This document shows, one piece after another, positions 1 through 9,046 of a DNA stretch of 64,000 nt. Location of the stretch: contig NZ_CP024311.1 of NCBI RefSeq assembly GCF_002944315.1, positions 720,501-784,500 on the forward strand, read 5' to 3'. The translations under genes were made by a program, and so were the position numbers. Position 1 is the stretch's first letter, and every line of letters begins with the position of its first letter. Below the pieces are notes generated by a model. That model did no database searches, had not been told where the DNA came from, and worked only from the letters and a program-made list of their open reading frames with translations. This DNA comes from Rhizobium sp. NXC24 (GTDB lineage Bacteria > Pseudomonadota > Alphaproteobacteria > Rhizobiales > Rhizobiaceae).

Positions 1-1
1 T

Positions 2-2341
2 GACTTCCTGCGCATCACCAACGAACAGCAGCGCGACAAGCTCTATCAGGACATCAAATCGCAGCAGGGTGTCCTGAACGCGACGCTCGACCAGCTCGGT
101 AAGGATGCGGAGGGCCGCGATAATCTGACGGATGCGACGACCAAGACTGCCGACACGGCAAACCTGGTTGCCAAGCTCTGGACGCTACACGAGCAGGAAG
201 TCGCCTTTCGCAAGGTGATCGAAGACGCGCAAAGAGCGCTGATCAGCGCCCGCTTCAATGTCGATTTCGATGGTCAGCAACTGGAAGACCAGATGCGTAA
301 GGACCAGGCCGACGCGACCGCGACGTTGCGCGCCGCCGACCGCCTACTGAAGGGCGGCGATGCGCTTGTCTCCGTCGCCGAAGATTTCAACAAGGCCGCA
401 ACGCCCGCCGATAAGGTCAAGCTGCTCAAGGACCGGTTGCCTGATCTCAACAAGGCGCTACGGGCGATCGATCTCGCCGTGCCGCAGAACCAGAAAAGCG
501 TCGTGCAGTCGCTGGCCGGCACCATCAAGGATCTCGGCGCTTTCACCGAAAGCACTGATGTTCCAACGGACGATACCGTCACCGCCATCGGTCGGCTGCT
601 TTCGCGCTTCCGGCAGATGTCGACCTATACGCAGCTCACGGCAACGCAGATGATGCGCCAGGCGACCACGACCTTCGTTCAACTGGACGCCCGGGTCGTC
701 CAGACCAATTCCGTTCTGCAGGACACCCGCCGTCTCGAAGGTTCGATCTATTCGCTGCAGCTCGTGCTTGCCGACTTCACCGCTAATACCACTAAGGAAA
801 ATCTCGTCCGTCTGCGCCAGGAAATCGCCAAACTCGGTGGCGACATGAATACGCTGAACCAGAGTGCCAAGGACATGGATTTCGCCGGCGATATCGACAA
901 GGCCATCCGCCCGGCCATCAAGTCGATGGATGAAGCCGGCGGCAAGCTGGTCGATACCATCACCCAGCGCATCGCCGAATATGCCAGCGCCCGCCAGCAG
1001 CTCGATCAGGTCTGGGGTCAGCTCACCGCCTTTGCCGAAACCCAGAAGCAGAGCGCCGGCACGGAGCGTGATCAGGCGAACTACATCTCGATCCTCGCCA
1101 CCACGCTTGGCATCATCCTCTCGGTCGCCGGCGGCATCGCTCTGGTCCTGACCCTGCAGCGTCCGATCGGTCAGATCACCGCCGCCATGCGCCGTATCGC
1201 CGACGGCATGCTGGAAACTGCGATCTCCGGCGAGCAGCGCCACGACGAAATCGGCGACATGGCCCGCGCGCTCGGCATCTTCAAGGAAAACGCGCTTTCG
1301 AAGATCCGCATCGAGGAGCAGAGCGACGAGGAGCGCACCGCAGCCGAGCACGAGCGCCAGCGCAACGATGCCGAAAAGCGCGAGCTAGACCGTCAGATCG
1401 ACTTCGCCGTCAGCGAACTTGCCGCCGGCCTCGAGCGCCTGGCTCAAGGCGATATCTCTGCTAGCATCCAGACGCCTTTCATCGGCCGCCTCGAACAACT
1501 CCGCCAGGATTTCAACAGCTCGCTGTCGCGTCTGCAGCAGACGCTCAGCCAGGTGCGCGACAATGTCGAGATGATCCAGAGCAACGGCAGCCAGATGGCA
1601 GCTTCCGCCGAGGACTTGTCGAAGCGCACCGAACAGCAGGCGGCCGCGTTGGAAGAAACCGCCGCCGCCGTGGACGAAATCACCGTCACCGTCCGCTCGT
1701 CCGCCGAGCGCGCCAAGGAGGCGGATGCGATCGTCCGCGAAGCAAAGCGCAGCGCCGACGACAGCTCCGTCGTCGTCGGTAACGCCATCGATGCGATGGG
1801 CCGTATCGAAGATGCCTCACGCCAGATCGAGCAGATCATCGGCGTCATCGACGAGATCGCCTTCCAGACCAACCTTCTGGCGTTGAACGCCGGTATCGAA
1901 GCCGCGCGCGCCGGCGAGGCCGGCAAGGGCTTTGCGGTTGTCGCCATGGAGGTGCGCGAACTTGCCCAGCGCTCCGCCGCTGCGGCACAGGAGATCAAGG
2001 GGCTGATCAACAAATCGACCCACGAGGTCAATTCCGGCTCGCAGTTCGTGCAGGAGGCCGGCTCCGTGCTCGCCCAGATCAGCGGTCAGATCGTCACCAT
2101 CAGCCAGCATGTGGAAATGATCGCGCGCGCCAGCCACGATCAGGCAAGCGCGCTGCAGGGTGTCAACTCCTCCGTCAACCAGATGGACCAGATGACACAG
2201 AAGAATGCGGCCATGGTCGAAGAAACCACGGCGGCCAGCCGCGAACTGGCCACCGAAGCGGACGCGCTGCTCTATCTCATCCAGCAGTTCAAGATCGAAG
2301 GCGGGCAGGGCGCGGGCTATATGCGGGCGCAAGCCGCCTGA
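2..2341 (+). CDS. Methyl-accepting chemotaxis protein, 5' end outside the window
   Basis: Membrane chemoreceptor that passes ligand signals to CheA/CheW. The open frame runs off the left edge, so the first membrane segment and part of the sensor domain are missing; 779 residues are visible. Visible residues 1-355 are a long, mostly helical periplasmic region. A hydrophobic segment follows at about 360-383, then a HAMP domain to about 435. The conserved signalling hairpin tip lies near residue 615 ([21 protein letters not shown]). The tail ends in RAQAA, with no CheR-docking pentapeptide. The ligand cannot be told from the sequence. A strong terminator follows directly. Confidence 0.93.
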   Translation, partial: DFLRITNEQQRDKLYQDIKSQQGVLNATLDQLGKDAEGRDNLTDATTKTADTANLVAKLWTLHEQEVAFRKVIEDAQRALISARFNVDFDGQQLEDQMRKDQADATATLRAADRLLKGGDALVSVAEDFNKAATPADKVKLLKDRLPDLNKALRAIDLAVPQNQKSVVQSLAGTIKDLGAFTESTDVPTDDTVTAIGRLLSRFRQMSTYTQLTATQMMRQATTTFVQLDARVVQTNSVLQDTRRLEGSIYSLQLVLADFTANTTKENLVRLRQEIAKLGGDMNTLNQSAKDMDFAGDIDKAIRPAIKSMDEAGGKLVDTITQRIAEYASARQQLDQVWGQLTAFAETQKQSAGTERDQANYISILATTLGIILSVAGGIALVLTLQRPIGQITAAMRRIADGMLETAISGEQRHDEIGDMARALGIFKENALSKIRIEEQSDEERTAAEHERQRNDAEKRELDRQIDFAVSELAAGLERLAQGDISASIQTPFIGRLEQLRQDFNSSLSRLQQTLSQVRDNVEMIQSNGSQMAASAEDLSKRTEQQAAALEETAAAVDEITVTVRSSAERAKEADAIVREAKRSADDSSVVVGNAIDAMGRIEDASRQIEQIIGVIDEIAFQTNLLALNAGIEAARAGEAGKGFAVVAMEVRELAQRSAAAAQEIKGLINKSTHEVNSGSQFVQEAGSVLAQISGQIVTISQHVEMIARASHDQASALQGVNSSVNQMDQMTQKNAAMVEETTAASRELATEADALLYLIQQFKIEGGQGAGYMRAQAA

Positions 2342-2571
2342 CCGCTGCAATCGTCGCTATCACAGGCGGATCGGTCCGTATCGGGCCGGTCCGCTTTTTT
2401 CGTTTTGAGCCATGCATAGCTAATATCGAGAGCGTTCCCGAGCCAGGTAAACACTGGCCAGGGGTCACGGCCATATTCTTGGTAGAAAGCGTCCTCGTTG
2501 CGGCGCCATTGCGCGTGGCGGGCGTCATTCTCCAGTTCGATAATTCTGGCTAAAGCGATGCAGTCGATCAT
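2317..2571 (-). CDS. Small hypothetical protein, 84 aa
   Basis: Unrecognised soluble protein starting [11 protein letters not shown], with an aromatic middle ([10 protein letters not shown]) and a polar tail. The ATG at 2571 has a GGAG eight bases upstream; a TTG further upstream in frame is less likely. Its last codons overlap the 3' end of the chemoreceptor gene and run through that gene's terminator hairpin on the other strand. This weakens the case for the C-terminus, although the N-terminal 55 residues look protein-like. Function unknown. Confidence 0.42.
   Translation of the reverse strand: MIDCIALARIIELENDARHAQWRRNEDAFYQEYGRDPWPVFTWLGNALDISYAWLKTKKADRPDTDRSACDSDDCSGQAACARI
2366..2401 (+). 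terminator. Rho-independent terminator after the chemoreceptor gene
   Basis: A 12-bp stem (GCGGATCGGTCC against GGGCCGGTCCGC, with G-U pairs) around a 5-nt loop is followed by six T residues. It sits 25 bases after the stop codon. Confidence 0.85.
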
Positions 2572-2659
2572 GGGAGGTCTCCATATTGAAAAGCATCCCT
2601 TCAATTACGCAAAGAAATCTTCTTTATAAACAGCCGTTTTCGCCCTATGTTTTTCAATC

Positions 2660-3532
2660 ATGAAAAACGCGACCTGGGATTCCTATCAGCTTTTCCTCGA
2701 CGTCGCCCGCGGCGGCGGGTTGACGGGGGCTGCATCTTCCAGCGGTTTGAGCCCGGCGACGATCGGCCGGCGCATGCTGGAATTGGAAAGCCAGATCGGG
2801 CGCACGCTCTTCCAGCGCAGCCAGACGGGATATGCGTTGACGGGCGACGGGCAAGCGCTCTTCGACCAGCTTCTGGAGATGGAGGCCGCCGCCCGCAAGG
2901 TGGATAGCTGGCAGCGCGACGCCCAGGGGATGTCCGTCGTTCGCATTGCCGCCGGAACCTGGGTCGGCTGGCTGCTCAGCCAGAACATGCCGACGATCTG
3001 TTCGGAGCGGGATGGATTCCGCATCGATCTATATCTCGGCGAGCGCCGCGCCAGCCTTGCCCATCGCCAAAGTGACATCGGCATCCGCGCCTTCGAACCG
3101 GAGGAGACCAATCTTGCTGCCATCAAGACCGGCGACGTCGCCTATGCCGCCTATCAGGCGCGCAACATGCGCTTTTCCGGCCAGCAGCGTTGGATCGCGG
3201 CGGCGGAGGAGGAGGCGGTATCGGCCTATCTGCGCTGGCCGCATCAGAACAGACGCGAAGAGATCGCCTTCACGGTCAGCCGCCCGCGCTCGCTTCACGA
3301 TCTCGTGCTCGCGGGAGCAGGTATCGCCGTTCTGCCTTGCTTCGTCGGTGATCAGGAACCGAGGCTGGAACGGGTCGGCGAGGAGATCGTGTCCCTGCGC
3401 CATCGGCAGTGGATCGTCATGAACGATGCCGACCGTCATCGGCGGGATATCCGCACCGTGGTCGATCGCATGACCAAGTTGCTGAAAAGCCATGCGGAAC
3501 TGTTTGCGGGCAAGCGCCCGACCTACGCGTAA
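2660..3532 (+). CDS. LysR-family transcriptional regulator
   Basis: A 290-residue DNA-binding regulator. The N-terminal winged helix-turn-helix spans residues 5-65 (DSYQLFLDVARGGGLTGAA, then SPATIGRRMLELE). A LysR-type substrate-binding domain follows. It is slightly short for the family. It is convergent with the aldo/keto reductase gene, and the two share a bidirectional terminator, so it need not control that gene. Effector unknown. Confidence 0.88.
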   Translation: MKNATWDSYQLFLDVARGGGLTGAASSSGLSPATIGRRMLELESQIGRTLFQRSQTGYALTGDGQALFDQLLEMEAAARKVDSWQRDAQGMSVVRIAAGTWVGWLLSQNMPTICSERDGFRIDLYLGERRASLAHRQSDIGIRAFEPEETNLAAIKTGDVAYAAYQARNMRFSGQQRWIAAAEEEAVSAYLRWPHQNRREEIAFTVSRPRSLHDLVLAGAGIAVLPCFVGDQEPRLERVGEEIVSLRHRQWIVMNDADRHRRDIRTVVDRMTKLLKSHAELFAGKRPTYA

Positions 3533-3560
3533 AAACCGGCAGCCAAAGCGGCTGCCGGTT
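3530..3560. terminator. Bidirectional terminator between LysR and aldo/keto reductase genes
   Basis: A perfect 11-bp stem (AACCGGCAGCC against GGCTGCCGGTT) has a 5-nt loop. On the minus strand it is followed by a T-run (the A residues at 3530-3535), so it ends the aldo/keto reductase transcript well and could also act on the plus-strand gene. Confidence 0.8.
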
Positions 3561-3571
3561 GGATCGCTTGT

Positions 3572-4570
3572 TCAGCGAGCAGCGTCGCCCCAGCGATATT
3601 CCACTGTCGCGTCGTCCAGCTTCGCCTTCAGCGCCGGATCGAGCTTGAGATCGATGGCGGCGAGCGTGTCGGTCAGTTGCTCCGGACGGCTGGCGCCGAT
3701 AATGGCGGAGGTGATCACCGGATTGGCGGCCACCCAGGCGACGGCGAGCTTGGTAAGCGAATGGCCGGCCTCGTCGGCGATACCGCGCAGTTTCTCGATC
3801 GTCGCGAATTCGCGTTCATGCCAGTAGCGCTGCAGATAGTTCGTGCCGGCATTGCGCAGTTGCGAGCTGAAGCGGCCTTCGGTCGGCGCGACGTCGTGCC
3901 TGTGTTTGCCGGTCAGAAGGCCGCCGGCGATCGGATTGTATGGAATGACGGCGAGGTGCTGTTCTTCCGCAAGCGGCAGTAGTTCGCGCTCGATCTGGCG
4001 GAACAGCAGATTGTAGCGCGGCTGCACGGAGACGAAGCGGGCGGTGCGCAGGAAATCGGCGCGGCCGAGCGCCAGAGCCAGCCGGTAAGCGAGGAAATTC
4101 GATACGCCGACATAGCGCGCCTTGCCCGAGCGTACGATGACGTCGAGCGCCTCCAGGGTCTCGTCGATCGGTGTGTCGCGGTCGTCGGAATGGAGCTGAT
4201 AGAGGTCGACATAGTCGGTGCCGAGACGCCGCAAGGATGCATCGATGGCGTCGAGAAGGTGCTTGCGCGACGCGCCCTGATCCCAGGGGGAGGGACCGAC
4301 TTTGCCGACCGCCTTGGTGGCGACGATGAAGCGATCGCGTCTGCCCTTCAGCCAGCGGCCGACGATTTCCTCGGTGCGGCCGGCAAGCTCTTCGCCGCCG
4401 CCGAGTGGATAGACGTCGGCGGTGTCGATGAAGTTGACGCCGGCGTCGGTCGCCTTGTCGAGAATGGCATGCGCAATGTCTTCCTGCTCGATCTGCAGGC
4501 CAAAGGTCATGGTGCCGAGGCAGAGGCGCGAGACGCTGAGACCGGTATTGCCGAATTTTTGATACTGCAT
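3572..4570 (-). CDS. Aldo/keto reductase
   Basis: NADPH-dependent oxidoreductase of 332 residues with the TIM-barrel aldo/keto reductase fold. The catalytic tetrad is visible: Asp and Tyr in DTADVYPLG, Lys in IVATKAVG and His in LYQLHSDD. The N-terminus MQYQKFGNTGLSVSRLCLGTMTFG is typical of the YajO/Tas-like branch, which includes potassium-channel beta-like reductases. The natural substrate, probably an aldehyde or ketone, cannot be named. The gene is monocistronic. Confidence 0.9.
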   Translation of the reverse strand: MQYQKFGNTGLSVSRLCLGTMTFGLQIEQEDIAHAILDKATDAGVNFIDTADVYPLGGGEELAGRTEEIVGRWLKGRRDRFIVATKAVGKVGPSPWDQGASRKHLLDAIDASLRRLGTDYVDLYQLHSDDRDTPIDETLEALDVIVRSGKARYVGVSNFLAYRLALALGRADFLRTARFVSVQPRYNLLFRQIERELLPLAEEQHLAVIPYNPIAGGLLTGKHRHDVAPTEGRFSSQLRNAGTNYLQRYWHEREFATIEKLRGIADEAGHSLTKLAVAWVAANPVITSAIIGASRPEQLTDTLAAIDLKLDPALKAKLDDATVEYRWGDAAR

Positions 4571-4809
4571 GGTGGAAACCCTTGGAAAGACGGGTTGCGT
4601 TTGCCCTTGACGCAGGGCGGTGAAAAAAGGGCAGGAGTTTATTGGTGGGAATGATACGGTGCGATGTTAGCAAAGCCCATCCGGGCATTCACGCAGGAAG
4701 CGGGCCTCACGTTCACAATCGCGTGCGCTCGCCCGTCGGGGTTTCCGCTGCGGGACCTTTCCCTTTTTCAGCAAATCCGTGAAAGCTCATACTGCCTTGC
4801 TTTTCCCCC

Positions 4810-4838
4810 TTGTGGCCTTCGGAATTCCTTTCTAGTCT
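4810..4838 (+). promoter_or_regulatory. Possible potF promoter in a 328-bp gene-free stretch
   Basis: The stretch 4571-4898 holds no credible gene. The best sigma-70-like pair in it is TTGTGG (4810-4815), a 17-bp spacer and TAGTCT (4833-4838), about 60 bases before potF. No clear operator was seen. This is a weak match and only a suggestion. Confidence 0.3.
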
Positions 4839-4898
4839 GACGGGAAAAACAGAGGGTTGGGTATCGCCGCGATGCCCTTGAACAAAACAGGAGAGACC

Positions 4899-5993
4899 AT
4901 GAAGTCCATGTTCGCACGGCTTGCAGCAACGGCTTTCGCAGCCGTTTCGCTGGTGACGGCAGCCCAGGCTGCAGACAAGGTCGTCAATATCTACAACTGG
5001 TCGGATTATATCGATGATTCGATCCTGGCCGATTTCACCAAGGAAACCGGCATCAAGGTTGTCTACGATACCTTTGATTCCAACGAGACCCTGGAAACCA
5101 AGCTCCTTGCGGGCAAGACCGGCTACGACATCGTCGTGCCGACGGCGGACTTCCTGCAACGCCAGATCAAGGCCGGTGTGTTCCAGAAGCTCGACAAGTC
5201 GAAGCTGCCGAACATCTCCAACATGTGGGACATGGTGATGCAGCGCATCTCCACTTACGATCCCGGCAACCAATATGCCATCGACTATATGTGGGGCACC
5301 AACGGCATCGGCTACAATGTCGACAAGGTGAAGCAGATCCTCGGCACCGACGACAAGCCGACGCTCGATGTGATCTTCGACCCGAAGGTCGCCGCCAAGT
5401 TCAAGGATTGCGGCATCTATATGCTCGATGCGCCGAAGGACGTCATCCCGACAGTGCTGGCCTATCTCGGCCTCGATCCGAACTCGACCAAGCAGGAGGA
5501 TTTCAAGAAGGCTGAGACTCTTCTGGCATCGGTCCGGCCTTTCGTCCGCAAGTTCCATTCGTCCGAATATATCAATGCGCTGGCCAACGGCGATATCTGC
5601 ATCGCTTTCGGCTATTCCGGCGATGTGCTGCAGGCGCGCAATCGCGCCGAAGAGGCCAAGAACGGCGTGCATGTCGACTATTCGATGCCGAAGCAGGCGC
5701 AGATGTGGTTCGACGTCATGGCGATCCCGGCCGATGCGCCGCATGTGGCCGAGGCGCATGAATTCCTGAATTACATCATGAAGCCGGAAGTCATCGCCAA
5801 GGCCAGCAACTTCGTCGCCTACGCCAACGGCAACAAGGCTTCGCAGCAGTTCGTGAACAAAGAAGTCCTCGAGGACCCGGCGGTCTATCCGACCGATGAG
5901 ATCATGAAACACCTGTTCACGGTGACGCCGTGGGATCCGAAGACGCAGCGCCTGGCGACGCGCTTGTGGACCAAGGTTGTTACCGGTCAATAA
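4899..5993 (+). CDS. potF: Polyamine (putrescine) ABC transporter, periplasmic binding protein PotF
   Basis: A 364-residue periplasmic binding protein of the PotD/PotF family that delivers putrescine or spermidine to the PotGHI importer. A signal peptide covers residues 1-24 and cleaves after AQA. The mature N-terminus KVVNIYNWSDYID is the PotD/F signature. The ATG at 4899 has AGGAG seven bases upstream; an in-frame start 42 bases earlier has no good ribosome-binding site. First gene of potFGHI. A stem-loop terminator after it probably gives more binding protein than membrane components. Confidence 0.94.
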   Translation: MKSMFARLAATAFAAVSLVTAAQAADKVVNIYNWSDYIDDSILADFTKETGIKVVYDTFDSNETLETKLLAGKTGYDIVVPTADFLQRQIKAGVFQKLDKSKLPNISNMWDMVMQRISTYDPGNQYAIDYMWGTNGIGYNVDKVKQILGTDDKPTLDVIFDPKVAAKFKDCGIYMLDAPKDVIPTVLAYLGLDPNSTKQEDFKKAETLLASVRPFVRKFHSSEYINALANGDICIAFGYSGDVLQARNRAEEAKNGVHVDYSMPKQAQMWFDVMAIPADAPHVAEAHEFLNYIMKPEVIAKASNFVAYANGNKASQQFVNKEVLEDPAVYPTDEIMKHLFTVTPWDPKTQRLATRLWTKVVTGQ

Positions 5994-6000
5994 GTCAGAC

Positions 6001-6034
6001 AAAGGCCCGGACGGAAACGTCCGGGCCTTTCCTT
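6001..6034 (+). terminator. Intercistronic terminator/attenuator between potF and potG
   Basis: A perfect 13-bp stem (AAAGGCCCGGACG against CGTCCGGGCCTTT) with a GAAA tetraloop lies seven bases after potF. Only a short T-run follows. It could attenuate read-through into potGHI or protect the potF mRNA 3' end. Confidence 0.8.
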
Positions 6035-6140
6035 AGACCATGCGTCCAGGTCGCTGAGCGGTCGCGGACGGGGTAATACGAATTCTGAAGCGCTACCGGG
6101 TGGGGAAAGCCGGGGTGACACAGAATCATTTCGGGGATAG

Positions 6141-7286
6141 ATGATGAAGTCTCTCGGTAATATCCGGCGTTCCTTTGCTCCTTGGACGGATCCTTCGGCA
6201 AAGCCATATATTTCCTTCAAGAACGTCACGAAGAAGTTCGGCGATTTCACCGCCGTCGACAATCTTTCGCTGGATATCTACAACCGCGAATTCTTCGCCT
6301 TGCTCGGCGCATCCGGTTGCGGCAAGTCCACGCTGCTGCGCATGCTGGCGGGCTTTGAGCAGCCGACGACGGGCGAGATCGTTCTCGACGGCCAGAATCT
6401 TGCCGGCACGCCGCCCTATCGCCGCCCCGTCAACATGATGTTCCAATCCTACGCGCTCTTCCCGCATATGACGGTGGAAAAGAACATCGCCTTCGGGCTG
6501 CGCCAGGATGGCATGCCGAAAGCGGAGATCGCCGAGCGCGTTGCGCAGATGCTAAAGCTCGTCAAGCTGGAGCAATTTGCCAACCGCAAGCCGAACCAGC
6601 TCTCCGGTGGCCAGCGCCAGCGCGTGGCGCTCGCCCGCTCGCTCGCCAAGCGGCCGAAGGTGCTGCTGCTCGACGAGCCGCTCGGCGCGCTCGACAAGAA
6701 GCTGCGCGAGGAGACCCAGTTCGAGCTCATGGACCTGCAGCAGAGCCTTGGCCTCACCTTCGTCGTCGTCACCCACGATCAGGAAGAGGCGATGACCATG
6801 GCCGACCGCATTGCCGTGATGAGCCATGGCAGGGTCGTGCAGGTGGCGACGCCGGCGGAGATCTATGAGGCTCCCAATTCCCGCTTCGTCGCAGACTTCA
6901 TCGGTGACGTGAACATCCTCGACGGCAATGTCACGCGCGCAAATGGCGGCACGGTCGAGATTGCCGTCGATAATGGCTTCACCCTGCGCACGGCAGCTAG
7001 CGAAATGCTCACTGAGGGCAGCCGCGCGGGCTTTGCCATCCGGCCGGAAAAGCTACGTGTCACGCCGCGCCCGCCCGCCAACGCCTCGGTCAATGCCGCC
7101 GAGGGCGAGATCTGGGATATTGCCTATCTAGGCGACATGACGGTCTTCCACGTCAAGCTGAAGAGCGGACAGGTCGTCAAGGCTTCGTCGCTGAATGCAG
7201 TGCGCGCAGTGGAGGAACCTTTCTCCTATGATCAAGGCGTCTGGGTCTCCTTCGATGAAAATGCCGGCGTGCTGCTGAAGGATTGA
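6141..7286 (+). CDS. potG: Polyamine ABC transporter, ATP-binding protein PotG
   Basis: A 381-residue ATPase that powers the polyamine importer. Walker A is GASGCGKST at 56-64, the signature LSGGQ is at 154-158, Walker B (LLLDEP) is near 175-180, and the H-loop (THDQEEAM) follows. The C-terminal 120 residues form the TOBE-type regulatory domain, as in PotA/PotG. It follows potF after a terminator-like hairpin, and its stop codon lies just before the potH start. Confidence 0.94.
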   Translation: MMKSLGNIRRSFAPWTDPSAKPYISFKNVTKKFGDFTAVDNLSLDIYNREFFALLGASGCGKSTLLRMLAGFEQPTTGEIVLDGQNLAGTPPYRRPVNMMFQSYALFPHMTVEKNIAFGLRQDGMPKAEIAERVAQMLKLVKLEQFANRKPNQLSGGQRQRVALARSLAKRPKVLLLDEPLGALDKKLREETQFELMDLQQSLGLTFVVVTHDQEEAMTMADRIAVMSHGRVVQVATPAEIYEAPNSRFVADFIGDVNILDGNVTRANGGTVEIAVDNGFTLRTAASEMLTEGSRAGFAIRPEKLRVTPRPPANASVNAAEGEIWDIAYLGDMTVFHVKLKSGQVVKASSLNAVRAVEEPFSYDQGVWVSFDENAGVLLKD

Positions 7287-7288
7287 TC

Positions 7289-8200
7289 ATGAGGACGCTC
7301 GGCTCTTCCATCTACCAGCGCCTCGTCATCATCGTGCCTTATGCCTGGCTGCTGGTTTTCTTTCTCGCGCCCTTCCTGATCGTCTTCCGCATTTCGCTGT
7401 CGACGAAGGCGCTCTCGGTTCCGCCCTATGATCCGGCTTTCAGTTGGTCGGACAGTTTCAGCGATTGGTGGGACAAGCTGCAGAGCATGTCCTTCGACAA
7501 CTACACCTGGCTGGCCGGCGATCCCCTCTATTTCAACGCCTATCTCCAAAGCCTGAAGATTTCCGGCATATCGACGATCCTGACGCTGATCATCGCCTAT
7601 CCCATAGCCTATGGCATGGCGCAGGCGCCGCGCAGCATCCGCCCGACGCTGTTGATGCTGGTCATCCTGCCGTTCTGGACGAGTTTCCTGATCCGCGTCT
7701 ATTCCTGGATGTCGATCTTGAGCACGACGGGCTTGCTCAATCAATTGCTGATGACGCTCGGTATCATCCATGAGCCGCTGGTGATCCTGAACACCAATAC
7801 CGCCGTCTATATCGGCATGGTCTATTCCTATCTGCCCTTCATGGTGCTGCCGCTCTATTCCTCGCTGGAAAAGATGGACGGCACGCTGATCGAGGCGGCA
7901 CAGGACCTTGGCTGCACGCCGATCGGCGCCTTCTGGCGCGTGACCTTCCCCTTGTCGATCCCTGGCGTCATCGCCGGCTGCATGCTGGTTTTCATCCCCG
8001 CGGTCGGCGAGTTCGTCATCCCAGACCTGCTTGGCGGCTCCGAAACGCTGATGATCGGCAAAGTGTTGTGGAGCGAGTTTTACGGCAATACAGACTGGCC
8101 GCTGGCATCGGCGGTGGCGACCATCCTGCTGCTTGTGCTGGTGGTGCCCATCGTCTTCTTCCAGCACATACAGGCAAAAGCCGATGAGAAGGGGAGATAG
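7289..8200 (+). CDS. potH: Polyamine ABC transporter permease PotH
   Basis: A 303-residue inner-membrane permease with six predicted membrane segments. The EAA coupling loop is visible as EAAQDLGCTPIGAFWRV. The ATG at 7289 has AAGGA eight bases upstream, inside the end of potG; a TTG at 7283 is also in frame but less likely. It pairs with PotI to form the channel. Confidence 0.92.
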   Translation: MRTLGSSIYQRLVIIVPYAWLLVFFLAPFLIVFRISLSTKALSVPPYDPAFSWSDSFSDWWDKLQSMSFDNYTWLAGDPLYFNAYLQSLKISGISTILTLIIAYPIAYGMAQAPRSIRPTLLMLVILPFWTSFLIRVYSWMSILSTTGLLNQLLMTLGIIHEPLVILNTNTAVYIGMVYSYLPFMVLPLYSSLEKMDGTLIEAAQDLGCTPIGAFWRVTFPLSIPGVIAGCMLVFIPAVGEFVIPDLLGGSETLMIGKVLWSEFYGNTDWPLASAVATILLLVLVVPIVFFQHIQAKADEKGR

Positions 8201-8203
8201 GTC

Positions 8204-9019
8204 ATGATCCGCTGGTCCCGCTTCAACATCGTCTCCGTCACGCTCGGCCTTGCCTTCCTGTATTTGCCGATCCTGCTGCTGGTCATTTATTCCTTCAACG
8301 CTTCGCGGCTGGTCACAGTCTGGGGCGGCTTCTCGACCCAGTGGTACAGCCATCTGCTCAGCAACGACAGCATGCTCAACGCGGCGTGGCTGACCGTACG
8401 CATTGCCTTGCTCTCGGCGACGATCGCCACCGTCCTTGGCACGCTGGCGGCACTGACACTGGTGCGCTACACGCGCTTCCGTGGCCGCATCCTGTTTTCC
8501 GGCATGATCTATGCGCCGCTGGTCATGCCCGACGTCATCACCGGCCTATCGCTGCTGCTGCTCTTCGTCACCGCCGACCTCGATCGCGGCTTCTGGACCA
8601 TCGTCATGGCGCATACGACGCTGACCATGTGTTTCGTTGCCGTCGTCGTGCAGTCCAGGCTTCTGAGCTTCGATCGCTCGATCGAGGAGGCGGCGCTCGA
8701 TCTCGGCGCGCCGCCGGTGCGCACCTTCTTCGAGATCACGCTGCCGATCATCGCGCCGGCCGTGTTCTCCGGCTGGGTGCTGGCGCTGACGCTGTCACTC
8801 GACGACTTGGTGATCGCCACTTTTGCTTCGGGGGCTGGCGCAAAGACATTGCCGATGCTGATCTACAGCCAGGTGAAGCTCGGCGTGACGCCTGAGATCA
8901 ACGCCATCTGCACCATCCTGATCGGCGTCGTCACCATCGGCGTCATCTGCGCCTCCGTCGTCACCAAGCGCCGCGAAGTGCAGCGCCAAAGGGACGAGCA
9001 GGCTGCTGCCGCGGCATAG
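8204..9019 (+). CDS. potI: Polyamine ABC transporter permease PotI
   Basis: A 271-residue inner-membrane permease with six predicted membrane segments and an EAA loop (EEAALDLGAPPVRTFFEI). It starts three bases after potH, with GGGGAGA as ribosome-binding site, and is the last gene of potFGHI. Its 3' end converges with the AsmA-like gene, with only 27 bases between the stop codons and no obvious terminator. Confidence 0.92.
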   Translation: MIRWSRFNIVSVTLGLAFLYLPILLLVIYSFNASRLVTVWGGFSTQWYSHLLSNDSMLNAAWLTVRIALLSATIATVLGTLAALTLVRYTRFRGRILFSGMIYAPLVMPDVITGLSLLLLFVTADLDRGFWTIVMAHTTLTMCFVAVVVQSRLLSFDRSIEEAALDLGAPPVRTFFEITLPIIAPAVFSGWVLALTLSLDDLVIATFASGAGAKTLPMLIYSQVKLGVTPEINAICTILIGVVTIGVICASVVTKRREVQRQRDEQAAAAA

Positions 9020-9046
9020 GTCAGAGCCATCCGCAGACGGGACCTG

